The notes under the pieces were generated by a model that worked only from the letters and a program-made list of their open reading frames with translations, did no database searches and was not told the origin of the DNA. From Gymnorhina tibicen (lineage: Eukaryota; Chordata; Aves; Passeriformes; Artamidae): DNA of 64,000 bases. The DNA is taken from NCBI GenBank assembly GCA_013399875.1, contig VXAZ01001738.1, forward strand, positions 62,001 through 126,000. The letters run 5' to 3'. Of the stretch, positions 37,101 through 45,676 are shown piece after piece (within the stretch, counting starts at the first letter, position 1; each line of letters starts with the position of its first letter). A program made the translations under genes and the position numbers.

Positions 37101-40100
37101 AGTGCAACAAAGTTTACAGACTATTGCAAAATACAGAACCAGGCTCTGAAAGTCTTAACTTTGACCCTATGCATGTTTTTAACCTTTTATCAAAGGATGG
37201 CTGTTGTGTATGACTGGGAGAGGGTGTTCAAGGAAGAGGTTTCATTGCATCTGTCAGTGAGATTTACCAGCCTTCTCCATGCCTCATGCCTGCTCTCCTA
37301 CCAGTCTCTACTTGCTGACTGTGACAGCTTGCTTTGGGGCTCCCTGGAACTAGGCAAAGTAGTTCCCTACAGCAGGGAGCAAGCACATAACTGATAGGAC
37401 AGTTATAAAATTATACTTATTATTTCTGGTATTTTGAACTAAAGAAGCTCCAACCACTCCCTCCAACCTGAAGAGTTATGCTTTACAGCTACTTTGTTAT
37501 CACACAGATCCTTAGCCAAACACTGTACAGTATGGACACAGCCCACTCCAAAGGCGTGCTAAGCCTGAAGTGGGAGGATGGGACCTAGCACACAGAGATC
37601 AGTGTGGGTCCGGGGCTTTCCTCCATGTGTGCTCCACAAAGATAGGACAGCCATACCTGGAGCAGTCTAGGAAGGAGCTGGTCCTTAGCTTATTCTGGGG
37701 TCATTCAGCAAAACTCTTGTCTTCTGTCCAGATAAAACATCCCTCACAACACAGAGACCTACTTCAACAACAACAAAAGTTGAGTGTCTTATTTGTTGGA
37801 TATTCTGGACTCTTGCAAGTGAAGGTAGAGACTGTACCTCCACTTGACTCAGTACTCTACAGAAGTCAGCATAAAAAGCAGAAGACATTGCTCTGCAAGC
37901 ATCATTCCTGCTACCGCTGATTATGCTGCAGAAGGTTCATCCCAAAGTATCTCAAACTTTTGGAACCTAGCTGAAAGGTGGCACAAACATGAAAAAGTAA
38001 GATGAGGAAAGATGAGATCCTAGTATTTGGGCAATATTAGCAGTAGGTGAAGGTCATCAAAACTAGTAGATCTGTTTATTACAAGAAGCAAGCTGGGTAG
38101 CAAACATAAGTCAGTCAAGAATACACAATCTTTTACTCTAACTCCTAATTCAGATAATAGCACAGACAGTACTGCTGTGCCACTTGATGAAAAGGGCAGT
38201 CCTGACATCCCTTTTATTGGTGTATTTGCGCTTTGTTCTTTTGCTGGGTTTTTTTGCAAGCTCCTGCTCCCTGTAAATCTTTTCAAAGTCAGCACATGGT
38301 CCTTTTTCATACCTTTCCTTAAAACTTCTCTCTGCCACATTAGCTATAAAGAGTCCTCAATACCACCTAGGTAGTTTGTGTCCTGCCTCCATGGCTCAGA
38401 ATGATTGTTATTGCTTCCTCATTCTTCTTTTTACTGTAACAATGCATTACCCATAAACGATGAAAAAAATGTAATGCTTTTGCTCTGACAGCTACTTAAA
38501 ATACATCACACAGTGTTTGTACAATAGGGAAGAAGTCACAAACACATCTGCAGTACAAATAAAAAATAAATTAAAACTGTGAATCAACATAATGATCGTA
38601 TATTCACCAGTAAGACATTTACAATAACTTGCCTTCATATGCATGTTTAAAATTCAAGAACATTTTTGTGTAGCACATTAGCTACAGGGGGAAAAAAGTT
38701 AACAGACTATTATTAACATCTCAAAGAGAAGCATTCAGAACTTAGAAAATGTGAGAATTAAGGTTGCCGGGGAAACATTCAATTCATCCCATTGGACACA
38801 GGCATTATGATACACAGCTTAATTCCATAATCACACACTTTGGTTTTTTGTAGGTTTCCTGCATCACTTCAGTCCTCCCAGGTTATGTTGCTATTGTTTA
38901 TTGGTTTATATTATTCAGCCCCCATCTAGGCGGGGGCTTTTTGTAATCCATAGCCTAAGTCAGACATCCAACAAAGAACTATTCAATCCAAATAGTTACA
39001 TTTTAGTGAATTCTACATAAACGAAAGATGTTTTTCTACAAAAAAAAAAATCAACAGTCTTCCTAAATCTTCCTAATAAATATGCTGCTATCCCTGACTT
39101 AAGTAATAGTATTAATTAACAAGAAGAGGAGTGTAAATAATCATGAGGAATTTATATTAGGAAAAAAAGGAGACATTGTTGCTAGGGAACTAAGGAACAG
39201 GCAGGACGCATTAAGGACTTTCTCACCTCCAGGTCACCATCATAACTCTGACAACTCTGGGAGGTGCTCAAGTGCTCCAGAGAAAAATGCCAGCATCAGA
39301 ATTTATGGAGGCTAATCATGTTTTACTCTGATGGCTATCTCACATTAAATAAATTAACAGATTACCACACTTCCAACAGCGAAAAGATATTAGAAGCCTG
39401 TAACAGTCACAGTACTTAAATGAAAGCTACAGAAGACCCAAGTGACTGTATCTTTCTGGATCTTTCTTCCAGGATACATATGATAGATGCACCTAGGAAT
39501 TCCTCCCCGGGCCAGACATCTACTCTGCTGCAAGACAAATTGACTACTGACTACAGCAAAGATACTGTAATCCAACAGGTCGAAAAAAAATGAAAAGTGA
39601 TGAAACAGATGAAAAGAGATGTTTTAAATGCCATTTAATATTCCTTTCCCTTCTCATAACTCCCTCTATCACAGACAAGCCACCGAGAGGTACAAAAAGC
39701 TGCCAAATCAAGTCCTTCACCAGAGAGTTTTCCTGCTGATGAGCTATCCAACAAGCATTTCCAACAGTATTTTGGGTAGGATACCTGGGTAATATATATT
39801 TCATTTTTGTGCAGTCATAAAATAGGAAAAAATAAGAAGAAACTATTGGCTACTATCTATGGCGACCATTGCTGTAAATGAAAAAAAGTTTTAAAACAAA
39901 GCAGTACCAGGCTGGCATTTCATAAGAGATATCATATTTCTACAACCAAAAAGAAAAAGAAGGGGAGGGCAACCATCAAATACATTCAATGTTTAGTAGA
40001 AGTTTCGCCATCAACACCCTGGTAACATGTTACCAGATTACCCTGCAATGAAGAAAATAAAAAAAATCACACTCAACCATACATTCAGTCTTGTTCTTCT

Positions 40101-43100
40101 AGCTTACCCTATCTGCATTTTTTTCACACTGCTCTCCCTTTTGTTCGTGACATGACAGTCACTAATTGCTGATCTGAGACTCATTAACTGAATTTGTACA
40201 AAACAGACAGGACTATCAGTACCTATTGCTATTTGGTATTCTTGACTGAATAGCAAAAGTTCTGAGGTTTTTTCCAAGACTGTTTCCTTTTGAACTGCTT
40301 TTTTCTACAGCCCTACTTTCCAACTATTTCATCATGTGCTGCAGAAAACTTCTGACTTGTCAGTGGCAATTCTGGTGGTAAATGAATCATCCTGGTGACC
40401 TAGGAAGCAGAGATTTACTCTCAAGAGCCAGTGTTCATTTAAGAACCGGGCTGAATCCTGAATTAGTGACCGCAGAAATCCTTCAGGAAAAATGTGTCTT
40501 TTCCTCAGGTTCAGATCCAAGGCCTGCCCTGACTATCCAAGTAGGAGATGCAATGATTGTTACCACATGTGCTGTGCTGCCATCCAGGATAAGGGTTGTC
40601 ACTATGGTCTTTGCTGGCTGGTACATCCTTCTCCCATACTGCCAGATTAAACTGTCCCATTCAGACTAGATCTTGCAATGGGTCACTATATGGTGAGGAG
40701 CCAAACACCACTATTCAGTGACTCCTTAAGGAATGAGAAATGTCTCCCTATGCTTAAAGCATAAGATTGGACAAGTAGACCTGGACTTGCAGATCCAGCC
40801 CAAAACACCAGAGAACTCAGTGGCAGGGAGGATGCACGTCAGTCACTCTGCCAAGCCGAAGTGTCAGTTCATATTAAGCAAATTTTCCAAGGGCTGAAAA
40901 TTGATTACATATTAATGATACACTCATCAGGGCAAATGACAAACCCAGACCATATTTTTTTATTATCGTTAAAGAGACATTCCTGCAGCCTTTCTGCTCC
41001 CCAAGCTAGATGTCCCCATAATATAATCAGGCTACAAGGCTGAGCAATCACAGAATGCTTCTGCTAAGTTTAGTTCATCCTCCTGAGCAGAGACAGTCAT
41101 TCCCACTTCCTCTGCGGCACAGCACAGAGACTAACTAGAATTGTGGTAAAAATGCAATGTACTTGTAATGTAGTAATGTGCTTGTTGGATTCTAAAAGAA
41201 AGAGGTAGAGACATTATGAGAGCTAAGCTTGGCATTTCTGTAAAACTATTTAATAAGTCTCCTGTTAGCTTTTTATTCCTGTTTTGAATATTAGCAAACT
41301 CCATAGTAAACCAGTTGGCATAAGGAGCAAGAAATTCCAACATGGAAACAAAGTCACTTCTAGCCTGCCCTGCAGAAGATAGTTATTTGCACACACTAGG
41401 GATGCCATTTGCCAATACATTCTATAATGTTTTCTGGGTGACATTAAATGGAATGTTTATTTTATATTCCATGGATGGTTTAATGCATGTTTAAGAACAA
41501 GTAAGCACCTTAAAAGCCTTTTCAATGGAAGAAAATAAAAGAAGAAAATACAAAAAAGTAAACTGTGTCTGATTGTTTCCTGTGTTTGGGGAAGGGGTCT
41601 ATTTGTTTCTTTGATGACTTGCTGAACAGCAAAGAAGCTGTTTTCATGTCAGTAGGTGCAAGACCACAAGGGTAACAAGAAATGCCTCACTGTCCTAATT
41701 CAGACTCCTTCTTAACACTGCTTAACTGATCTGTTCCTGACAGTGGGGTTAGCCCTAACTGATCAATGACTGAACAGTCTGGTTTTGTATTTTAAATGCC
41801 AAATGTGTGCAGTGTCTCCTAAAGAACCATAAAAAGATCTTGCTTCTCCTTGAGGTGGGTGCAGCCACAGAGGTACACATTAGCACAGGGTGCTCTACAC
41901 TGCTCACTCAAGGCTTTTCCTTGAGCTACACAGCAAAGGCACAGAAATCTGGAACAAACACTTCCAACCTGTCAAACATGTTCAAAATAACAGTCTCGAA
42001 ACCACTGGCCACTTTCTGTTGTCACCCAGGACCACACATGGGACTGACACAAGACCAACAGGGTGCTGTTCCCTGCCCTACCACTTTCTGCATGTCAATG
42101 CACATGCCACACACCTTAGTGTTTTTAACAAACACCACACTTCTGAGTGTCCTGTTTGCCATGCTGAAGACCCCATTTTTCAGGGAAGCTGACTATTTGA
42201 TGCACCCATTCCCTTCAGCCTGATGCAGGAAAGTTGGCTTATGCCTTTCCATGATTCCACATCCCCACAAGAAGGTGTTGAGCTCAATTGTGCATAGCAT
42301 ATTTCAGGTCTGAAAGGACTGGTGTTACTGAAGTACAGAACATACATAGGTGTTATTTCCAAGGCTGCCTTGGGAGCACAAAGATCCAGACATGCAACAC
42401 TATTTTAAGACATTGAACACTGAAACACTGAAATTTCTTATTAATGTACACAAACATACGAAAGCCTAAAGAAGTTTATAAATAAGTCTAGGTCAAGTCA
42501 AGCAATTCATCTGGAGGGCCACAGACTTTAATTCTTATGGTCAACCCAATTCTGACATGTTTTAACCCATCAGGTGGCTGGAGACTGAGCTGGAGGCAGA
42601 AGTCACCTGGATAAAGCAAAAAAAAGAGTGTAATAAAGCAAGAAACTGATGTTACAGGAGAAGGCAGATACAAGACAGGCACAGAAGAAGAGCAGGCAAC
42701 CCCCACATAAGGGAGAAGAAGGAAAAAATAAGAATTGATCACAAAGCACTTAAAGAACATGGAGTTGTGAAAGCAGAGGAGGAACTGGAAGTGAGAAATG
42801 GTAAAAGGGGACAGGTGCACAGGTAAGTATCTCAGCTTTGAGAATGACCTCAGGAAAGAAATTTTCAAAGTGAAAGCAGTCAGCAGTGAAAAACCTAAGA
42901 GTCAGAGAAGAATAAAGCAATTTATAAGAAACAGAGGAATAAAAAGCACAGGGACAGGTGAATAGAGCATAATACTAGATAAGAATTCTTGTCAGGAACT
43001 GGAATCTAAACCTTGACTCATCATTTAGTTTTACAGTGGCCACTATGGCCCTGTAGATATCAAATATCAGGCCCTGGCTGGGCAGTGAGTAGTGCAAAGG

Positions 43101-45582
43101 CATTCACCCCCCAGACTTCCAGAGCCACTGAGATGTCATCTGTATTCTGAGTCAGGGAAAATGAGGCAAAGCCTCTGGACTCAGACCCAGCTAGTCAACC
43201 ACACAATTCCTCCACTGCAAGAATATTCTAGCAGACAAAAGGATGTGAAACAGCAATCAGATTTAACAAACTCAAAGCAAATATAGGAAATGTAATACAG
43301 GACAAGTTAAAATTATAGCCTTTTAAGTGATTGTGATGAAAGCTATGTGAAAAGCCAAATATCCTCAGAGTTTAAAGAGTTTATAATGTTTCAAGAGCTT
43401 TAAGATAAAAGGAATGACTTTACAGCACATTAATTAAGTTTTTCAAATAACATCACAATCAAAGCCTCTCCATTTTGGAGCATTTGAAATAATGGCTACT
43501 GAAAATGATTGAAAATATTTATGTGGAAATTCCGAAAATAAAAGAAACTGAAATTCAGGGAAGCACTTCATCCCCAGTTTAATTTGCATCATTATTAATG
43601 GTTTTTTTACAATTTTAGCATAAACATCTTCATTGTCTAGGACTGGATGTGCGTTTTGGTTCCAAGTTTGTGCCCTTTGAAAACTTTATAAAGCCCTTTG
43701 TATCTTGGTACTTATTAGTACTTAGTAGAGGATTAGGAATGTCAAAGTGATCCTCTCACTCTTGCTTACGTGCCTGCTAACCCTCCTCCCACCAACCCTA
43801 ACATCAAGCACGTTGGGATTGATCTAAACATATTAACAAAAGGGTTTTATCAGCCAGGCCACCATCCACTTTTAAATCAAACACTTTAATAGTCCAGTGG
43901 TAGACAAGATCCAGGAATTAATCTTGAGTTTTCATCCTAAAAGTGGATGCACACAGACATGTCCACACAGAGCCCAAAGGAATACGGTGAGGTCTCACAG
44001 ACACAGACCCTACAGCACAGTAGGGTTAAGGCTAGGAAGGGTAGCAAATGACTCCTCTTCATTGCTTGAGCTGAGCAAAGACCAAATAGCAAAGCAAAAG
44101 GAAAGAGAGGAAACTTACAGCTGGTATAACGAAAAGAATTTTTTTAAACTTTCTAAGAAAAAGGATTTCATCCTTTCTACACAGTGTCCCTGGGAGATCC
44201 TCAGGCAGGCTGGAGACAACTGGAGTGCATTAGAACCTGCCTTGGAAGGGGTGTTGTATACTGGAAGTGTGATGAAATGGCCTGACAATGGTATCTGAGA
44301 ACTTTGTAGTCTCAAAGGGTTGAACAGCATGGTGGCAGAGTGAGGGGTGCTGCAGCTTTGGGCCACACAGGTTTCAACTGCTGCGTAATGCCACAGAATT
44401 CTGTGAAATGCCACAGAACTCTCAGGGCATCACGGGCAGGTGAAGGTACAGGGTGACACATATATGATGCAGCCAGGCAGTCAGCAGGGTCAAGAGGGGC
44501 TGTGCTGACTCCACTGCCACACCCAGCCCTGTGGGTTACAGCTCTGTGGGGCAACCTAAGTTCTCAGTTCAACCGCTCACCTCTGCTTAGTAGGACCTGG
44601 GTGTATTGGTGGGTGACAAGGGGACTATGAGCCCGCAGTGTGCCCATGCTGCCAGGAGGCCAATGGTATCCTGGGGTGCATGGGGAAGGGTATGGCCAGC
44701 AGGTCAAGGGAGGTGATCCCCCGCCTCCACCTGGCCCTAGCTGAGGGCACATCCAGAGTGCTGTGTCCCATTCTGGGCTCCTCAGCACAAGAAAAACAAG
44801 GAGCTACTGAGGAAGGTCCAACGGAGGCCACAAAGATGATCTGGGGTCCGAAGCATCTCTTTTATGAGGAGACACCGCATGTCCTCATGCACTGCTGGGC
44901 CTGTTCAGTCTGGAGAAGAGAAGACTGAGAGGGGGTCTCATTAATGCATATAACTATCTCAAACATGGGTGCCAAGGGAATGGCGCCAGACTCTTTTCTG
45001 TGGTGCCCAGTGACAGGACAAGGAGCAGTGTCCATAAACTAAAACACAAGAAGCTCCACCTCAGTGTGAAGAAGGACTTCTTTACATTGGGGGTGGCACA
45101 GCACTGGAACAGCTGCCCAGGGAGGTCCTGGAGTCTCCCTCTCTGGAGACATCCAAACCCCACCTGGATGTGTTCCTGTGTCACCTGCTCCAGGTGACCC
45201 TGCCTTGGCAGGAGGGTTGGACTGGGTGATCTCCAGAGGTCCCTTCGAACCGCGACAATTCTGTGATTCTGTGAACCCGGAGGGAAAGGTCTGCGCTGCA
45301 CGCTGTGACGTCATGGGTGGCGGTTTGGGGAATGGCGACGTCACCGCTGGTGTCACACCAAGGACAGAGATCAGAGCAGGAGCTGAGGCCAACAGCGTCA
45401 CAGCGGGGCTGTACAGCGACGTTACCTCCTGTGGGCCGCCGCCTCCCGCTGCACGAGACGCCGCAGTGACGCCATCAGGGTGTGACGTCACGGCGCCTGC
45501 AGGGACGTCACCACGGCGCTGCCACCACGGGAGTGCGGCAAGCCCTTACCTGCCGGCGCTTGTCGGCCGCCTTGGGGGGCAT
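10130..45582 (-). CDS. DNAI1: DNAI1, dynein axonemal intermediate chain 1 (exons 1-12, 3' part off window)
   Basis: Outer-dynein-arm intermediate chain; in the family it bridges heavy chains and the docking site in motile cilia and sperm flagella. Twelve exons join in frame (join of 45550-45582, 33217-33279, 31300-31383, 30319-30399, 28373-28499, 27410-27510, 25669-25839, 23873-23932, 21682-21816, 13249-13336, 12379-12496, 10130-10173, complement), giving 1105 nt or about 368 residues. Matches to human DNAI1 from memory include [80 protein letters not shown] and [14 protein letters not shown]. All introns are GT-AG. The start has G at -3 and an in-frame TGA four codons upstream. The linker is unusually rich in E and A. 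The WD40 propeller and the stop codon are not in the window. The call is secure; exact ends rest on splice logic only. Confidence 0.96.
10174..12378 (-). other. DNAI1 intron 11
   Basis: 2.2 kb holding one CR1 fragment (11680-12035). Nothing else was recognised. Confidence 0.9.
11680..12035 (+). mobile_element. CR1 LINE 3' fragment, tail missing
   Basis: Homologous to 5360-5715 of the larger CR1 here (for example GAGGAGTGGCTGAGG, TCACCCAGAGGGTGG and GGGCACTGGAACAG) but ends before the octamer tail. It sits in DNAI1 intron 11, only 340 bp from exon 11. Confidence 0.85.
12379..12496 (-). CDS. DNAI1: DNAI1 coding exon 11
   Basis: 118 nt, completing the split Asp codon from exon 10 and ending two bases into a Trp codon before donor GTAAGT; acceptor GGTTTAG. 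It encodes [17 protein letters not shown] and [17 protein letters not shown], the conserved lead-in to the WD40 propeller (human [26 protein letters not shown]). Confidence 0.97.
12497..13248 (-). other. DNAI1 intron 10
   Basis: 750 bp with a pentanucleotide repeat. The plus-strand 132-codon frame at 12822-13220 is not recognised and is considered chance. Confidence 0.9.
13154..13180 (+). repeat. TTCTG/TCCTG pentanucleotide repeat
   Basis: About five imperfect units of TTCTG/TCCTG in intron 10 of DNAI1, about 70 bp from the exon 10 donor. Confidence 0.85.
13249..13336 (-). CDS. DNAI1: DNAI1 coding exon 10
   Basis: 88 nt, 29 codons plus one base, acceptor TCTTCAG, donor GTATGG. It encodes [19 protein letters not shown], nearly identical to the human block AAKIMERMVNQNTYDDIAQ. 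It is separated from exon 9 by 8.3 kb of intron that has gained two solo LTRs and a CR1. Confidence 0.96.
14708..15298 (+). mobile_element. CR1 LINE 3' fragment
   Basis: Runs from CTGCATCCAGCTCTGGGG through TGAGAGAATTGGGGTTGTTC to the tail TATGATACTATGATTCC, about 590 bp in plus sense, followed by a short T then G homopolymer run at 15300-15318. Lies in DNAI1 intron 9. Confidence 0.88.
16953..17503 (-). mobile_element. Solo LTR, 539 bp (16959-17497) with 6-bp TSD TATTCC
   Basis: The element starts TGTTGCGG and ends GCATGACA, flanked on both sides by the identical hexamer TATTCC (16953-16958 and 17498-17503). The TG...CA ends and 6-bp duplication fit an ERVK/alpha-beta-type integration. An AATAAAG signal on the minus strand at about 17162-17167 suggests minus orientation, the sense of DNAI1. 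The GA-rich interior gives long spurious frames. No internal retroviral sequence adjoins it, so it is a recombined solo LTR in intron 9. Confidence 0.88.
18244..18300 (-). mobile_element. CR1 LINE tail fragment, minus sense
   Basis: A short match TGGAATCATGGAGTCATTTG then GGTTGAAAAAGACC typical of the reversed 3' end of CR1. Only about 55 bp can be recognised. Confidence 0.7.
20462..21082. mobile_element. Solo LTR, 611 bp (20467-21077) with 5-bp TSD CCCTC
   Basis: The element starts TGTCCTGG and ends CCAAGACA (near-perfect inverted ends) with identical CCCTC on both sides (20462-20466, 21078-21082). The 5-bp duplication is typical of ERVL-class insertions. It contains a run of TA repeats followed by TTTATTAGG near 20910. 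Orientation was not settled: no good AATAAA falls at the right distance on either strand. It lies in DNAI1 intron 9, about 600 bp from exon 9. Confidence 0.88.
21682..21816 (-). CDS. DNAI1: DNAI1 coding exon 9
   Basis: 45 codons, phase 0 to 0, acceptor TCTCAG, donor GTATGT. It begins [16 protein letters not shown] (human WEIYDAYVEELEKQEK) and continues as a lysine/glutamate-rich, probably helical segment ending [10 protein letters not shown] (human MRKLTSMESQ). No full ATG-initiated frame covers it. Confidence 0.95.
21817..23872 (-). other. DNAI1 intron 8
   Basis: 2.1 kb of AT-rich unique sequence; no element recognised. Confidence 0.85.
23873..23932 (-). CDS. DNAI1: DNAI1 coding exon 8
   Basis: Twenty codons, phase 0 to 0, acceptor TTTCAG, donor GTATGT. 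The peptide [20 protein letters not shown] aligns to human [20 protein letters not shown]. The QTDP/QTEP motif is the anchor for the match. Confidence 0.94.
23933..25668 (-). other. DNAI1 intron 7
   Basis: 1.7 kb; nothing recognised. Confidence 0.85.
25669..25839 (-). CDS. DNAI1: DNAI1 coding exon 7
   Basis: 57 codons, phase 0 to 0, acceptor TTGCAG, donor GTATGT. The first 36 residues are an E/A-rich run ending in a PPPP tract. The remainder, [20 protein letters not shown], matches human [20 protein letters not shown]. The acidic run looks expanded relative to human and resembles exon 6 in composition. Confidence 0.96.
25840..27409 (-). other. DNAI1 intron 6
   Basis: 1.6 kb, about half of it the solo LTR at 26547-27310. 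Confidence 0.9.
26541..27316 (+). mobile_element. Solo LTR, 764 bp (26547-27310) with 6-bp TSD AGAATC
   Basis: The 5' end TGTGGGAATTGG and 3' end CCAATCCCGACA are inverted repeats at 10 of 12 positions, and both flanks carry AGAATC (26541-26546, 27311-27316). Plus-strand signals are in order: several ATTGG/CCAAT-type motifs, a TATATA at about 27022, and AATAAA at 27243. The 6-bp duplication points to an ERVK-like element. It is antisense to DNAI1 and ends about 95 bp from exon 6. Confidence 0.85.
27410..27510 (-). CDS. DNAI1: DNAI1 coding exon 6 (acidic linker)
   Basis: 101 nt, entering in phase 1 and leaving in phase 0, acceptor CATCAG, donor GTAATT (a weak +5 position). It encodes a low-complexity acidic stretch of E, A, D, T and V, including [20 protein letters not shown]. 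It corresponds to the acidic, poorly conserved linker of human DNAI1. The frame is fixed by exons 5 and 7. The immediate upstream bases of intron 6 contain the end of a solo LTR. Confidence 0.9.
27511..28372 (-). other. DNAI1 intron 5
   Basis: 0.86 kb; nothing recognised. Confidence 0.9.
28373..28499 (-). CDS. DNAI1: DNAI1 coding exon 5
   Basis: 127 nt, 42 codons plus one base, acceptor TTGTAG, donor GTAGGT. It carries [20 protein letters not shown], aligned to human [20 protein letters not shown]. After this block it diverges into SIKSSSEA and lacks most of the human segment that follows. Its intron 4 contains a CR1 fragment whose edge is about 30 bp from the acceptor. Confidence 0.95.
28526..28757 (-). 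mobile_element. CR1 LINE 3' fragment, minus sense
   Basis: Starts with the reversed CR1 tail (ATCACAGAATCACAGAA) followed by TGGAATGGTTTAGGCTTGAA and CTAGACCAGGTTGCTCAAAG. Its edge lies 27 bp from the exon 5 acceptor in DNAI1 intron 4, in the same sense as the gene. Confidence 0.9.
29106..29642 (+). mobile_element. Avian LTR, same family as 49067-49655
   Basis: Starts TGTTGGTTTTGACAGGG and ends TTAAACCACGACA. It has a TATA box CATATAAAGC at about 29315 and an ATTAAA signal at about 29508. The sequence is recognisably homologous, inverted, to the element at 49067-49655, and to a very common LTR of neoavian birds (recognised from memory). The flanking bases do not form a clear target duplication, so one edge may be eroded. 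It lies in DNAI1 intron 4, antisense to the gene. Confidence 0.8.
30319..30399 (-). CDS. DNAI1: DNAI1 coding exon 4
   Basis: Twenty-seven codons, phase 0 to 0, acceptor CCAAAG, donor GTAAGT. It encodes the conserved [19 protein letters not shown] block that corresponds to human FTRILTANNPHAPQNIVRY. This is the most conserved part of the N-terminal tail. Confidence 0.95.
30400..33216 (-). other. DNAI1 introns 3 and 2
   Basis: Intron 3 is 30400-31299 and intron 2 is 31384-33216. No repeat or further exon was recognised in either. Confidence 0.85.
31300..31383 (-). CDS. DNAI1: DNAI1 coding exon 3
   Basis: Twenty-eight codons, acceptor TTCTAG, donor GTGAGT, phase 0 to 0. It ends in [10 protein letters not shown], closely matching the human PPDQLELTDA segment. 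An acidic GDW tripeptide precedes it in the position of human TDEW. No open frame starting with Met covers it, so it is recovered by homology and splice sites. Confidence 0.92.
33217..33279 (-). CDS. DNAI1: DNAI1 coding exon 2 (basic GKA repeats)
   Basis: Twenty-one codons between acceptor CTTCAG and donor GTAAGA, phase 0 to phase 0. The peptide [21 protein letters not shown] is strongly basic and holds three tandem GKA triplets. It sits where human DNAI1 has a basic stretch with the GRGTRKR motif. It lies 12.3 kb downstream of exon 1. Confidence 0.85.
34165..34280 (+). repeat. Possible old sauropsid interspersed repeat
   Basis: The phrase CAGATCAAAGGTCCACCTAG then CCAAGTATCTCTC resembles a widespread old reptile/bird repeat remembered as 'GATC-AAGGTCCATCTAGCCCAGTATC'. 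It lies inside a 177-codon open frame that is otherwise unrecognised. Confidence 0.35.
36082..36890 (-). mobile_element. Probable solo LTR (36089-36884), imperfect TSD ATACCA
   Basis: Minus-strand sense has an AATAAA at about 36239-36244 and ends TGTGCTC and TTTCCACA. ATACCA occurs at 36082-36087 (one extra C before the element) and 36885-36890. The interior is AT-rich with repeated blocks such as TATTCTATTTGCT and ACCTTACATAAT. The boundaries are a best guess, because the duplication is not abutting on one side; the presence of an LTR is better supported than its edges. It lies in DNAI1 intron 1, in gene sense. Confidence 0.55.
44575..45274 (+). mobile_element. CR1 LINE 3' part next to the CpG island
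   Basis: About 700 bp in plus sense (antisense to DNAI1), with CTGTTCAGTCTGGAGAAGAG, GGGTGATCTCCAGAGGTCCC and the tail ATTCTGTGATTCTGTGA. Its 3' end is 275 bp from the exon 1 donor and about 30 bp from the CRE cluster. Confidence 0.92.
45306..45510. promoter_or_regulatory. CRE (TGACGTCA) cluster at start of DNAI1 intron 1
   Basis: Two perfect TGACGTCA palindromes (45306-45313, 45483-45490) and two CRE variants with the core GACGTCA (45336-45343, 45503-45510) lie within 205 bp. Additional GACGTTA and TGACGCCA half-type motifs lie between them. The cluster starts about 30 bp after the end of a CR1 element and stops 40 bp before the exon 1 donor. CREB/ATF-type binding is expected from the motif; activity is inferred. 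Confidence 0.6.
45550..45582 (-). CDS. DNAI1: DNAI1 coding exon 1
   Basis: Eleven codons, [11 protein letters not shown], followed by the donor GTAAGG, ending in phase 0. The initiator context is GCC-ATG-C, and an in-frame TGA 9 nt upstream excludes a longer N-terminus in this exon. The basic, proline/lysine-containing start resembles the short first exon of human DNAI1 only loosely. It is supported mainly by frame continuity with exon 2 and by the CpG-island position. Confidence 0.85.
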
Positions 45583-45662
45583 GGCAGTCCCTCACTGCAG
45601 CGGCCACCCCTCGCCGCCCCTCGCAATCCTGCGCCCACTCGGCACGCCGGAAGTTGATGGCG

Positions 45663-45676
45663 GCAGCCATGGCAAC
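45663..45676. promoter_or_regulatory. RFX X-box in DNAI1 proximal promoter
   Basis: GCAGCCATGGCAAC matches the palindromic X-box GTTGCC-AT-GGCAAC at 12 of 14 positions, with a perfect right half-site. It lies about 80 bp upstream of the DNAI1 start codon. X-boxes bound by RFX factors with FOXJ1 are the standard driver of motile-cilium genes, so the site is functionally plausible. Confidence 0.7.

Larger units (their letters stand above)
33280..45549 (-). other. DNAI1 intron 1
   Basis: 12.3 kb. It contains a possible old repeat at 34.2 kb, a probable LTR at 36.1-36.9 kb, a short charged frame at 38150-38338, two X-box-like motifs near 38.77 and 39.18 kb, a CR1 at 44575-45274 and a CRE cluster beside exon 1. 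The rest is unremarkable AT-rich DNA. Confidence 0.85.

Noticed and set aside
38020..38340. 106-codon minus-strand frame in DNAI1 intron 1
   Set aside because: Overlaps the better-composed frame at 38150-38338 in another register. An AG precedes it, but no paired donor in phase with exons 1 and 2 was identified.
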